Below, one piece after another: positions 11,898-23,900 of a stretch of 64,000 bases of DNA. The stretch comes from Dasypus novemcinctus (Eukaryota > Chordata > Mammalia > Cingulata > Dasypodidae): positions 68,587,147 to 68,651,146 of the forward strand of contig NC_080694.1 of the NCBI RefSeq assembly GCF_030445035.2. The letters are read 5' to 3'. The position numbers and the translations under genes were made by a program. Under the pieces are notes generated by a model. The model did no database searches. It was not told the DNA's origin and was given only the letters and a program-made list of their open reading frames with translations. Each line of letters opens with the position of its first letter. Position 1 is the stretch's first letter.

Positions 11898-13212
11898 AAA
11901 CTGCATTAGTCAGTTGGAACCACGTCAAGTAAACTATGCAAGCAGCATATCCACAACATGAACTGTGCTAGCACTTCTTTTTTCAAGTGTAACCCAACAT
12001 TATGTACAACTTGGAAGGCACAACCCCAGTCTGTGAAAAGTGGTAGAGCTTGTCTGCTGGACACTCTGAACATGTGCTTGTGCAGTGCATTCCAGGGCTG
12101 TGCCAGGTTCCGCAGCGAGCTGCATGGCCAGGACTCGCACTAGCCGCAGGGCATGGCATTCTTCCCACCAGCTCAGGACCTATGTGGACGTGTGTTTTGT
12201 GAGTACCAGGGAGACTGCAGGGAGGCAGCTGTAGACCCCAGGCTGCTCTCCAGGGAGATGTGCTTGGTCCAGGCTGGGAGAGGCAGCATGTGGACTGGAA
12301 TGCTGACAGTTCAAGCGCATGATGAGTCCACCTGAGGTCGTGGGAGGAGAACAATGCTCACTCTTTTCAACGGGCCCTACCTGTGACCGCTGTCTTTATA
12401 CCCTGGTGACCAGCTGCATTACTACGGCTACTGCCCTGCTGCTGCTGGCTCTGTTTGTCTCTTTTGTCCTCAGGTGTTTCTGTTAAAAATTCTCATTGTG
12501 AGTAAGGAATTTGACGTCTGGCAAAAAGTCTGATGTAGGAAGAGGGTCTTCTAAGAAACAGAGATCCTGCTTAGCCTGTTCTGAGATAATTCACCTTATT
12601 CGGTTCATGTAAGCAACTTATGAAGCAAGTGGAATGCTCTGTTTCTCCATATCCCTGAAAAGGCTGCAGCTGGTACATGTACTTCTTCTGAAATCAGTCA
12701 CTAACGCTGAATGTTCAAGCATCTTTTTCATATCATCCCAATCTTTATCTGCAGGAAATCCCATTACATTGAATATTCTGTCCAGCTGGTCATGTGATAA
12801 GGATTACTAGTTTTGATGTCCTCTTGTCCACAGTGAAATACTGGTTCTGGAGTTAGTAGTTCCACAAATACACCCAATAACTTTGGTATAATGTCTTGCT
12901 CCAAGAACCAGTTCCAGGGCTCAGTAGCAGAATGTTGACCCTACTTGGTCCAATCTGCTGAAGGCTTCAAAGGTGAATTACCCAAACCACAAAGCCACGT
13001 CAGCAATTTTCACTCTTCCTAGCACTGGACCTTCGCCCATTAACTAAACTATTGGCGAATTTCCAATCCCTGCACAACACCCAGTTAGCACATAGGCAGT
13101 AAATCCCATCCAGGACCTGATGACATACTGACTCACCATTCCCCGGTGTAACTAAATCAACTTCTCTTTGCTTTAGAAGCTCTGGGAACCTTGATTATAT
13201 GCCAGAGGTTGC

Positions 13213-13318
13213 TGACAAGAATGCAAGCCAACACAGAAGAGCACACAGCAAATGGACACAGAGAGCAGACGTGGGTGGGGAATAAATTTTTAAAAATAAA
13301 TCTTAAAAAAAAAAAAAG
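13213..13318 (+). mobile_element. 5'-truncated DAS-type SINE in the CDK8 pseudogene
   Basis: Only the 3' part of the SINE is present, from the gctgacaagaatgcaag motif to an A run ending at 13318. It splits the CDK8-like coding sequence between the pieces for DRKVCFLF and LWHIIK. Confidence 0.8.
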
Positions 13319-13395
13319 GAAGCAAACTTTCCTATCACAATGAAGCAAAAGCAGCTTTTGAAGACAGATGTCTGGACACTCAAGTTCAAAAGTCC

Positions 13396-13895
13396 TGCGG
13401 CCTAGCGGCCCCGCTTTCCTCCATTTGCTGTAGAGCAGAGGCTCTCTTGTCTTTCCCACTGTCCTCTAGACTTCTAGACGTCCCCAACCTCCCTTCGCTG
13501 ACTTTTAGCCCTCCCGTGCCAACAGGCCTCGACCCGCTCCCACTCAGTGTCCATCCCCGCAGCCCTGAGGCCTGGGGGCTGGTCCTGGGCAGGGGTGTGG
13601 GCGGCGCCCGGAACCCGCCCGCTGGATGCGAAGGCCACAAGCCCACCCCCCGCCCCCGCAGAGGCCGTGGGAAGCGGTGGCACGGAGGGCCGGGGGGTTT
13701 GCGGGTCAGGGATGAGGCTGGGGGTGCGGCTCCGCCCTGTCCGCCCCCCAACCCCCGGCGCCCACCCCACAGCGCTCGAGGCCGCCCACGGCTCCCGGGG
13801 CTGAGCTGGCAGCGCCGGGGCCTCCGCTCGCAGGCCCCATGCTCCCCACCCCCCCCACCCCCACCCCCCACCCCCCGCACACTCACGCACTTGGC
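13396..13895. other. GC-rich block between CDK8 pseudogene and L1
   Basis: Strongly GC-rich with many CpGs, ending in a C-rich simple tract at about 13848-13878. Frames on both strands stay open for 130-220 codons, but they are proline, glycine and arginine rich with no domain, as expected from composition. I do not recognise a gene. A small CpG island is possible. Confidence 0.4.
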
Positions 13896-14656
13896 CTGGT
13901 TTTGAGTCAGGGTAATGAAGGTTTCATAAAATGAGTCAGAAATTGTGCCCTCTTTAAATTTCCAAAAGGGTTTGTGTATGATTGAGATAATTTCTTCACT
14001 ATGTGTTGGCTGTATTTCACTAGCGAAGACTTCTGGTTGTGGAGTTTCACCAGCGGGAAGCTTCACAATTACGAGTTCAGTTTCTACACTGATACTTGCT
14101 GGTGACGTTTTCCACTTCTTCCTGGGTCAGTTTTAATAATTTGTGTCTTTCAAGGCAATTGTTCATTTCCACCTAGATTAAGTCTATTGGCATATTGCCT
14201 TATCCTTTTTAAGTTTGGATTCTATACCCATATCCTTTCTTTAACTCCTGATATTGCTAATTTATGTCTTTTTGTCCTGACCAATCTAGCTAATTTTCCC
14301 CTAGGGAACCCACTTTCAGTTTCATTAATTTTTTCTCTTGTCTTTCTGTTCCTATTTCATTGATTTCAGGTCTCACCTTGGCCATTTTCTTCCTTCTCTT
14401 AACTATGGATTTAATTTGTTTTCCTTTTTTAGTTTCTTAAAGCAGATGCCAAGTTATTAGTTTGAGACTTCAGGATATCAACTTCCCTCTATGTACTCCT
14501 TAGGCTGCATCCTACATTATCCTTCAGTTTAAAATATTTACTAATCTTATTGTGAGTTTTTTCTCTAATCCAATCTTTCTCTAGAATTTAATTGCTTAAT
14601 TTCCAAATGTTTTCCTGATAACCTTATTGTTATTGATTTCTAATTCATGCCTTGTT

Positions 14657-15064
14657 TGTTTTTAAAGATTTATTTGTTTATTTGTTTCTCTCCCCTTCCA
14701 CCCCATCCCTCTGCCCTGGTTGTCTGTTCTCTGTGTCTATTTGCTGCGTCTTCTTCTTTTTCTGCCTCAGTTGCCATTGGCATGGGAATCTGTGTTTCTT
14801 TTTGTTGCGTCATCTAATTGTGTCAGCTCTCTGTGTGGGCAGCGCCATTCCTGGGCAGGCTGCACTTTCTTTCGCACTGGGCGGCTCTCCTTACAGGGCG
14901 CACTCCTTGCGTGTGGGGCTCCCCTAATGTGGCAGGGCACTCCTTGCGCTCATCAGCACTGCACATGGGCCAGCTCCACACGGGTCAAGGAGGCCCGGGG
15001 TTTGAACCGCGGACTTCCCATGTGGTAGACGGACGCCCTAACCACTGGGCCAAGTCCACCTCCC
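14657..15064 (-). mobile_element. DAS-type SINE, near full length
   Basis: Reverse-complement SINE: the T-rich tail comes first, then the body, then the tRNA-like head ending cactgggccaagtccacc. The imperfect 16-bp target-site duplication taattcatgccttgtt / taattcagtccttgtt is at 14641 and 15065. It lies within the L1. Confidence 0.92.
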
Positions 15065-15599
15065 TAATTCAGTCCTTGTTAGCAGGAAATACACTCCATA
15101 TGTTAGCAGGAAATACTCTCTCCGAAAGTATTGAAAATTGCTTTATGGTCCCAAATATGATTTATCCTGGTAAAATAACATTTTGCACTTGAAGTGACAT
15201 GGATAAATGTTTTATAAATGTCAATTTAGTCTTGGTGGAAGATTATGTTTTTCAGATCTTCTATGCTGATCTTTTTCGCTAGTGTTTTATCAAGAGCCAA
15301 CAAGAAGGTTATGAAGTCAGTAACCATGTCCAGTGCGGTCACCCCTCGGGCTGAAGTATGGTTTGCTGGCCTGGCAGGGGAGCGGCCGCGGTAGGCCTAA
15401 TTCCGCTGCCCCCATAATAGGGTGGTTGGTCGGGCCCACCGCCACCCCTGAAGGAAGCTCGGCATGGGCGCAGAGTGCCCTCGGGTCTCCCCTTCTTGGC
15501 AGCCATGCTTCCGCGGCCGCCCCTCCTCCCAGATGGCGCCACCCGATGCCTTGTGGGGCGGCACCCTTCTTCTTCCTTCTCCCTGCGCAGGCGCAGGGC

Positions 15600-15800
15600 A
15601 GAAAATTCCAGTCTGCCCTTTTCCCCTCCCCCGACAGCAGCAACAGCCAGGCCTGGGCGGAGAAATCCAGTCTGCCCTTTCCCCTCCCCCGACAGCAGCA
15701 ACAGCCAGGTGTGGGTGGAAAAATCCAGCCCGCCCTTTTCCCTTCCCCCGACAGCAGCAACAGCCAGGCGTGGGCGGGAAACTCAAGTCTGCCCTCCACC
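15600..15800 (+). repeat. About 60-bp tandem repeat inside the solo LTR U3
   Basis: Three full units and one partial unit share the core cgacagcagcaacagccagg and a preceding pyrimidine tract. The position upstream of the TATA box is where LTR enhancer repeats usually sit. Units differ by a few bases, so the array is old enough to have diverged. Confidence 0.85.
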
Positions 15801-16164
15801 CCAGCAACAGCAGCCACCAATCCCTAAACCCTGCCCCTTCCCCCAGCAACAGCGACAGCCAATCCCTAACCACCACCCCTCCCCCGTCCGGTACCGCCCA
15901 CTGACCTTTCGCTGGCAACCAATCAGAACAGGGCATGGCTTCGACCAATCAGCCTTCCCCAGCCCCTATAAAACTGTTGCCTCTCCCTCAGTAAAGTGGA
16001 CTTGCGTGTTTACCTTGTCTCCGCGGTAGTTCTTCTGCCGTGCGCCCTCGACAAGGGCCTGGCCTCCCTTGTCCCCAGTTCGTCGCCTGCTTCTCCGGGC
16101 GACCCCTTCGTCGCCGGCTTCGCCGGGCGACCCCGTCAGCCGAACCGCGCAACCCCTTGTGAGA

Positions 16165-16255
16165 CCGATCCCTCGTCTGCTGCCGGACCGACCCCTCGTC
16201 CCAAGTGGGACCGACCCCTCGTCCCAAGCGGGACCAACCCCTCGTCCGCAGCCAG
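16165..16255 (+). repeat. About 22-bp tandem repeat near the end of the solo LTR
   Basis: The motif gaccgacccctcgtcc is repeated three to four times with small changes, downstream of the poly(A)-type signal, that is in the R/U5 part of the LTR. Confidence 0.8.
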
Positions 16256-16639
16256 ACCCCACCTCTACCGACCGAGCAAGCCACCGCAGTCCAGGGTATT
16301 GTCAATTTCTCCCAGTAATTCTGTCAATTTATCTTTGTATTTTGAAGCACTCATCTTGGCCCATACACATTTCAAATCATTATGTCTTCCTGTTGAAATG
16401 ATCATTTTAGCCTCACAGAGTGTCTCTCTTTATCTCTGGTAATGCATTTTAATTTGAAATCTTTTTTTTCCCTGATAATAGTGAAACCACTCCATCCTCT
16501 TTATGCTTACTTAGCATGTCATTTTGTGTCAATTTAGGCTCACCAAATCTGTGTCTTTATACTGAAAGAGAGCACCTCTTCAAAACAATATAGAATTGGG
16601 TTTTGTTTTTAACCTATTCTTATAATTAGGGCCTTTTAA

Positions 16640-18599
16640 TTAAATTGTTCATCCGTAAAATTTTTGCCATCAGATACAAAAGATTCATAACATCACTAGC
16701 TAACAGTGAAATTAAGATCAAAACTACAATGAGATATCATCTCACACCTTACACAATGGCCATTATTTTTTTTCAAAAAACATAAAATTTCAAGTGCCGT
16801 AAAGGATGTGGAGAAACAGGAACACTCCCTCACTGTTGGTGGGAATGTAGAAAGGTGCAGCCTCTGTGGAAGACAGCTTGGTGGTACCTCAACAAGCTGA
16901 ATATAGTATTGCACTATGATCCAGTAATCCCATTACTAGGAATATATTCCAAAGAATTGAAAACCAGAATGTGAACAGACATTTGCACACTGATGTTCAT
17001 AGCAGCATTATTCACAATTGCTAAAATGTGGAACCAGCCCAAGTGCCGAGGAATGGATAAATAAAATGTGATTTATACATACAATGGAATACTATGCAGC
17101 TGCAAAAAAAAGGAAAAAGAAATTGGAATGCCTGTGACAACATGGATAAACCTGCAGAATACTATGTTGAGTGAAATGAACCAGACACAAAAGGACAAAT
17201 ACCATGTAGTCCAACTAGTATGAAATGAATACATTGAGTAAACACATGGAGGTAGACTCTAGAGTATAGGTTAATTGGAAATAGAATGAGGGTTGAGAAT
17301 GGGAGTTGATGCTTAATGTATGCATCATTAGTAGTAAGATTATTGAAAAAGGTGGAAATGAATAGAGTTGAGAGCAACTCATTAAAATGATTATAACACT
17401 GCTGATTTAGGAACATAATTGTGGCTGAAAGGAGTAGTCTGTGGAAGTAAATGCAATTGAAAGGAAACTAGGGAATAATTTAGGAAATAGATAACACAGT
17501 GATTTCAGTGGTGGATGAAGGTTGTGATTAGTAGTTTAAATATAATCATATTATTCTTTTACAAAGTGCTAAGAATGTGGTGATATATGGGAAAATGACA
17601 TCTAATATAACTTATGGACATAGTTAACAGTAATATTGTAATTTTTTAGCAGGTACCAGAAATTGAACCTGGGACCTTGTATGTGTGAAGCAGTCACCCA
17701 ATCACTGAGCTATACCCACTCCCTAATATTGTCATATTTTGCAGCTATGACAAGAAGACATTTTTTCAATATGAATAGACAACATTAGGGGAATATAACA
17801 ATAGGGACTTTTCTTTTTAGAGTAATGAAAATACTCTAAAACTGACAAGTAATAGCACGATTTTGTGATGAAAATGAGAGCCATTGAGTGTACACTTTGA
17901 ATGGATTGTACAGAACATGGGACTGTATAACACAGGGATCCGGTGGTGGATGAGGGACTGTGGTTAACAGGAAAAATATGAGAATGATTTCTCCTGAATA
18001 ATAACAAACATATAATACTAATATTTGGTGTTAATATTTGGGTGGGTTGGGGGGAAACACAACATGTAAAATATGGGCTATAGCTAGTAGTAATATTTTA
18101 ATGATGCTCTTTCATAGTTTGTAACAAATGTTTCACAACAATGCAAGGTGTTGGTGGAGGGGTGATGTAGGGGATCCCTGCATGATGATATGCAGGTTTG
18201 GTCTATAAATTCACAAACTTTACTATACATTTTTTGTTTATGTATGTTCATGTATGAAGATATTCATCATTAAATTTTTATTTAAAAAGTTAAACTGCCA
18301 GAAGAAAGTGCAATATCTTTAAAGTGGAAGATCTTTAAAGTCCTAGACCTACACTGCAAGAAATAATAAAGTAAGTTCTTCAGGTCGAAAGCAAATGATA
18401 TCCGGTAGAAACTCAGATTCTTAGAAAATAAGGGAGAGCACTAGAAATGATAAATATCTGGGTAAAAACTGATGAAAACTAATGCAAAAAGGCTACCTCT
18501 TTTGTTTCTTTATCTGCCTTTTTCTCTTAATTTATAAACATAATTACTTAAAACTAAAGTTAAAGCATTGTCTTCTAGGACTGTAGCCTATGTATATGT
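16640..18599 (+). mobile_element. L1 LINE fragments, sense orientation
   Basis: Sense L1 ORF2 tail and 3' region: aatgagatatcatctcacac near 16728, atgttcatagcagcattatt near 16993 and acaatggaatactatgcagc near 17081 are typical of the ORF2 C-terminal end. The 3' sequence runs to about 18290. 18290-18599 resembles an L1 ORF1-type piece. A short SINE interrupts it at 17640-17723. Confidence 0.75.
17640..17723 (-). mobile_element. Short tRNA-derived SINE
   Basis: Reverse-complement tRNA-like unit: B-box complement (ggtaccagaaattgaacc) and A-box complement (cactgagctataccca). The 9-bp duplication taatattgt flanks it at 17631 and 17724. Same kind of element as the one at 1890. Confidence 0.75.
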
Positions 18600-18963
18600 A
18601 TTATATACGATCCATAAAACATTTTTAATACTTTTTTATTTTTTAAAAAATACTTAAATTACATAGAAAATACAGGGGATCCCCATATGCTGCACTTCCT
18701 ACCACTCCCACACTTTCCCACATTAACAACATCCTTCATTACTGTTCTACATTTGTTAGAATTGATGAATACTTATTTCAGCTTTGCCACTAAGCATGGA
18801 TTATAGTTGAAATTATAGTATATACTCTGTCCTGCACAATTTTGTAAGTTACAACAAAATATATAATGGCTCATATTCATCATTGTAAAGTCATTCAGTG
18901 CAATTCCAAAGTCCTGAAAATACCCCCATATTATACCTATTTTTCCCTTTCCTCTCCCCTCAC

Positions 18964-18981
18964 CACCCCCCCCCCCCCGCC
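18964..18981. repeat. Poly-C simple repeat
   Basis: A run of C with one or two interruptions inside the L1 3' UTR-like repeat. Confidence 0.85.
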
Positions 18982-19151
18982 CAGAACTTCTGGTGGCCAC
19001 TGCCTCAACATCAGTGATAAAAGTTCTTCCATTACTAGAATAACAATAAGTCTATAGTAGGATAAATGTAAGTCTACTCTAATCCACTCTTCATTCCCCA
19101 GTCCTGAAGGTTCTGGGATGGTGATTGATGCCCACTCTGCCTGCATGGAGC

Positions 19152-19697
19152 TGGTAGCAGTTTGGCATTGTTTGTGAATTCAAAGAAATAGATATTGGAT
19201 TATGTTTCTAAACATGTCTATTCCTCTGGGTGTGATTAAATTATGATTAGTGCTTTGGTTGGGCCATGTCAGTAGACTCACAGAGAAAACTACACGGCAG
19301 AGAAGAGAGTGGGAGGTTTAAAGCTGGAACCCGGGAAGTGAACACACAGGAGAAGAACACAAAAGAATAGAGGTGGCTCCTTAGACATGGCAGAAGCCAT
19401 GGAGAGAGCAGATCCATCTGCCCGGTAGTCTACAGCTGGCCTTGTGGGGAGAGCACACAGCAACTGAGCCCAGAGAGAAACAGTCCTGGAAAGAGAGGAA
19501 CCCAAGAAACTTGAACTCTTGGCAGACTTTGGCAGTCATCTTGCCCCAACACATGGCAATAGACTTGGGTGAGGGAAGTAACTTAAGCTTTATGGCCTGG
19601 TCACTGTAAGCTTCTACCCCAAATAAATATCCTTTATAAAAGCCATCAGATTTCTGGTATTTTCCATCAGCACCCCTTTGCCTGACTAATACAGAGC
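19152..19697 (+). mobile_element. Solo LTR, ERV-L type
   Basis: The element starts gtagcagtttggcattg and ends ctgactaataca, with aataaa near 19622 in the plus sense. The pentamer agctg is on both sides (about 19146 and 19698), the 5-bp duplication expected for ERV-L. The surrounding repeat is continuous in the related copy at 41.5 kb, which lacks this insertion. A second copy in the opposite orientation is at 34.1-35.4 kb. Confidence 0.65.
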
Positions 19698-20949
19698 TGA
19701 TGAATGGGACTATTTTGCTTGCATTTGTAGACTCTCTCTGTTCCTTGGGATAGTTGCTGTCCATCATCATCTCCTTGATAGTTGTCCTGGGTGAGTCCAT
19801 TGAACTGAGAGTAGGGCCCAACTGGCAAATGACAGCCCAAAGATTTGAGTCTCTTGGACATTACACCTATCAAGTCTAGTACTAACTATAGGTTCAAACA
19901 GAAAAGGCAGAAGAGCCGTGTGTAGGGTAAACACAAATGAGTCCAACTCTGTCACTCTGGGGAGCATAAATTCTGAGGTGGGGTCCCCTGGCACAGCACC
20001 AAACTCCTGAGCTGTCTGCCCTGTCTGTAATATCTGATGTCTCTAGAGCCCTAAGGAGCGCTGCTGTCTGAGGTACTATTTACTGTGTCAGTCAATGAGA
20101 TCAAGCTGAGGAATTCATAAACGTGACCTCTGGAATAATCTCCAGACTCGCTTTGAAATCTCTTAGCCATAAAAACTCATTTGTATTTACACTTCCCCCT
20201 TTTGGTCAAGGGCTTTTTCCAGGTGCATTGCTAGTTGGTGCTTAGCAATAATCCCTTGGTGCCAGGGACACTCACCCAGGAGTCATGGGCCATGCCACAG
20301 GGGAAGGTAATGCATTTATATGCTGAGTTTGGATCACAGAGAGGCCACATTAGAGCAACAAAGAGGCTCTCAGGAGGTAACTCTTAGGCAACATGTAATA
20401 CTAGGCTAAGTTTCTCTTTCAAAAGGAAAGGTTCATAGGTACAGCCATCAGTATCAAGCGTCCATCAATGGTCCATCCTCCTTCACTAGTCACTGCCCCT
20501 GTACTTGGGAATTCTTGCTATCCCATTAGTGAATGTGGCAGAGCTCCCCGGGATGGGAACTTGATACTCTTTCAGGTACTGCTTGGATCTCCACCCACGT
20601 GACAATGCTCCAGGAACTCCTGAGCACATTTGTCTGCCTCAGCAGTATACTAAGGTGAACTTCCTCCCGTGCATCCCTCATCACTGACACCCTGCACCAC
20701 AGCTCCTCCCCTACCACAGCTGTGACCTTTCTGTGATCCAGATCTTTTCAAGAATGAAACAAAAAAATACTCAAATAAAAGTAATAAGAAGATATAATAA
20801 TAATGATAGTTTGAAAAATGGGAAATGAAATAATGAAAAAAATTGAAATAAAATTTTTTGAGCTTTTGTCTTTCATCAGTATAAGATCTGTTGTCTTGTA
20901 TGCACAGTGACATTTTCTTCTGTTTATCCTCCCAGTGTCTTATTTTTTT

Positions 20950-23900
20950 CATTTCACAGAAGAGTCACATACAGTATATAGGGGATTCCCATATGCCAAA
21001 CATCCTCCTCCCCCTTTTCCACTCTCCCCTATTAAGAACACTTTACCTGTGGATGGTACATTTCTTACAATTGATGTACAAATATTGAAGCGTTTCTACT
21101 AACTATGTCAATGACTTACATTATGATTTACTTTTTGGACCACACACTTTTATGAACTTTGACAAAATTTAAAATGGCCTGTATCCATTATTGTGAGATC
21201 ATTCAGAAAAATTCTAATGCCATAAAAATGCCCTATGTCCCATCCAATCTATTCTACCTTCCCCCTCCCCTTGGAACCTATGATAACTATTAACTTTCAC
21301 ATTTTGAAGAATAAGATTCAAAGTTACTTGAAATAATATTGAGGGTTTGATATATTGGTCTGATTCCTTTTATTAGGCACTGCCTTTGTTCTTGAAGGAA
21401 TCTTGTCCCTCTAATTGAGAAGATAGCAGTACTCCCCAGGATTGGAGTTTGATACTTTCTTGTTTACTGTGTGGGTCTCCACCCACTGATATAATACACT
21501 ATGACAAGATGAACACTTACATATTCCATAGAAGCCTGCCCCAGGGGTGCCCTGTCATTTATGCTCACCTACACCCAATACCCTACACCAGTAACCCTCC
21601 CCTGTCACATTTGCCAAAAGAATATTCCCAATGTTGTTTTAACCACAGACCTACAAAGCCCAGTGGTCACCTGCTCCTTCCCCCAACCCTCCAGCCAGTT
21701 CCAGGGATAATCCAATCCCCTTCACCCTATCCCCTTCACAGACCAGCACCGCTGAACCCAATAGCATCACTGCATCACTGTCGTGCCCATCCACTGCACA
21801 ATATACCCTTCTATTTTGTCATAGATTTTGCCCATATGAGCATTGCCTCACAATCCTCTGTCTACTGGAAATCTATCTTCCAGACTCTACTTCTGTGAGT
21901 CTGCTCAATTTGTTTATTTTGTATTAGTGAAGTCATGTAACATTTAGCCTTCAGTGCTTGGCTTGCTTCACTCAACGTAAGTTCTTCAAGGTTCATCCAT
22001 GTTATAGTGTGTGTTAATACTGCTTTCCTTCTTAGCGTATATATATATATATATGTCATAGTTTGCTTATTCACCTGTTGATGGACATTTACATTGCTTG
22101 CAAGACTTGGCGATAGTGAATAATGCTGCCATGAAGATTGATGTGCATATATCTGTTCCTGTCTTTGCTTTCAATACTTCTGGGTATATACCCAGCAGTG
22201 GGATTGCAGGGTCAAATGGCAGTTCTACAGTTAGCTTCCAAACTGTCCTTCACAATGGCTGCATCATTCTACATTCCCACCAGCAGTAGATAAGTGTTCC
22301 CTTTCCTTCACTGCCTCTCCAACACTTGTAGTCCTCTGTTTTTTTAATAGCCACAGTCTAATGGGTATAAGATGATATCTCATTGTAGTTTTGACAGCTA
22401 GTAATGTTAAGCATCTTTTAATTTACTTTTTAGCCATTTGTATTTCTTCTTCTGTGAAGGGCCTATTCAAATCCGTTGCCCATTTTTTAAATGGGTTTTT
22501 TGTATTTTTATTTTCAAGATGTAGGATTTCTCTATATGCTAGATATTAGTTCTCTATCAGATATATGGTTACCAAATATCTTCTCCCATTGAGTTGGCTG
22601 CCTTTTCACTTTCTTGACAAACTCCTTTGAGGTGCAATTTTAAAATTTATTTTAAGGAGGTCCCATTTATCTATCTTTTTCTTTCACTGTTCATGTTTTG
22701 GGTATAAAATTTGAAACAATTTCATACTACGAGATCTTGTAGCTGCTTTCCTACATTATCTTTGAAGATCTTTATGGTCTTGGCTCTTATATTTAGATCT
22801 TTGATCCATCTCAAGTTAAGTTTTGTATAAGTTTTGTCTAATACCAGTTAACCATATATGCGAGGCTCTATATCAGAACTCTTAGATCTGTTCCATTGAT
22901 CAGTATGTCTAGCCTTGTGTCAATACCATGCAGTTTTTTTTTTGTTTTTTTTTTGCTTTCACCATTTCTATTTATTTCCAAACATTTACAATAAACTCTT
23001 TACCAATTCTGCACAGATTAAACCTCAGCTTTCCATTCTCTAACCACATTATATTCACTGGTCACTTATATTCTAGGTATTAACTCCATGAGTTCGCTCA
23101 TTATATTTAGTTCACAATAGGAAAATCATAACAATGTTTGTCCTATTATGTCTGGCTTGATTCACTCAACATAATGTCCTCCAGTTTCACCTATGTTGTC
23201 ATATGCTTCATGACTTCATTTCTTCTAACAGCTAAATAATATTTCATCATGTGTCTATACTACAGATTGTTTTTTTTTAATTTTTTTATTTTTTATTGAC
23301 TTTGTAATAATATTACATTAAAAATATATATGTGAGGTCCCATTCAACCCCACCCCCCCACCCCCCCCTCTCCCCCCCCCAACAACACTCGTTCCCATCA
23401 TCATGACACATCCATTGGATTTGGTAAGTACATCTTTAATACCATGCAGTTTTGACCACTGTAGCTTTGTAGTATATTTTAAAGTCATGTAATGTGATTC
23501 CTCCATTTTGGCTTTTCTTTCTCACTATGTTTTTGGCTAGTCAGGACCCCTTGCACATCCAAATGAATTTCATAGTTAGGTTTTCCAATTCAGTAAAAAA
23601 TGCTCTGGTAATTTCATTGAGATTGTGTTAAATCTGTAAATCAGTTGGATAAACATCTTAATGGTGTTTTTTGTCTTCCTATCCATTAACAGGGAAGCCC
23701 TTCATTTATTTAGGTCTTCTTTGATATCCTTAACAGTGTTGTGTAGTTTTCTGTGTACAAGTCTTTTAAATCTTTAGTTAAATTCATAAATTATTTAATT
23801 GATTTAAATTTGTGTATTTATTCCTAGGTTTGATGTTTTTATTCCTAAGTTTGATGCTTTTAGTTGCCATTGTAAATGGAATTTTTTTCTTGATTTCCTC

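Larger units (their letters stand above)
10975..13395 (-). pseudogene. CDK8P: Processed pseudogene of CDK8 (Mediator kinase)
   Basis: Minus-strand, intron-less copy of CDK8 mRNA, read across several frames. Recognisable pieces in transcript order are: sequence like the HPNVISLQKV region near 13350-13395, LWHIIK..RASKA near 13170-13215, MGEGP..GRVKIAD near 13000-13040, [19 protein letters not shown] near 12800-12860, [17 protein letters not shown] near 12720-12770, FLEDPLPTSD near 12530-12560 and PPTTSGGLIM near 12310-12345. The 3' UTR-like part runs down to about 10975. The kinase HRD motif is lost and DMG is altered. The N-terminal lobe is missing, so the copy is 5'-truncated. Frameshifts and stops occur throughout. 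Two SINEs interrupt it (11718-11897 and 13213-13318). The motifs fit CDK8 better than its paralogue CDK19. The real CDK8 is a nuclear cyclin C-dependent kinase of the Mediator complex; this copy cannot encode it. Confidence 0.88.
15334..16288 (+). mobile_element. Solo LTR, probably class II-like, with internal tandem repeats
   Basis: The element begins TG and ends CA and is flanked by an exact 6-bp duplication, gtccag, at 15328-15333 and 16289-16294, inside an L1. It is about 955 bp long and GC-rich. Four CCAAT-type boxes lie between about 15820 and 15950, followed by a TATA box (tataaaac near 15966) and a poly(A)-type signal (agtaaa near 15991). No internal retroviral genes accompany it, so it is the product of LTR-LTR recombination. 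The 6-bp duplication fits betaretrovirus-like ERVs. The long open frames across it are composition artefacts. Family name unknown to me. Confidence 0.8.
13896..16620 (-). mobile_element. L1 LINE fragment (antisense ORF2) with nested insertions
   Basis: Antisense L1 ORF2 sequence is seen at 13896-14656, 15065-15333 and 16289-16620, for example the reverse-transcriptase-region phrase caaaatgag-type motif in cataaaatgagtcagaaa at about 13927. It is split by a DAS-SINE (14657-15064) and by a solo LTR (15334-16288). Frames are destroyed. Confidence 0.75.
18600..20949 (-). mobile_element. L1 3'-end repeat, antisense, holding an ERV-L-type solo LTR
   Basis: T-rich start followed by gggatccccatatgctgc-type sequence that recurs near 20970 and 41030, and a distal part (19700-20440) that recurs at 41500-42197. 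This looks like a xenarthran L1 3' UTR in minus orientation. No coding sequence is kept. A solo LTR lies inside at 19152-19697. Confidence 0.65.

Noticed and set aside
13386-14066. Minus-strand frame of 226 codons, Gly, Arg and Pro rich
   Set aside because: It crosses from L1 antisense through a GC-rich patch into the CDK8 retrocopy, so it is not one gene.
15600-15800. Regular repeats that might suggest a CRISPR array
   Set aside because: The units are directly abutting 60-mers without spacers, inside an LTR of a mammalian genome.
15317-16029. Several frames of 120-184 codons on both strands
   Set aside because: They lie within a GC-rich solo LTR with tandem repeats and have no domain.
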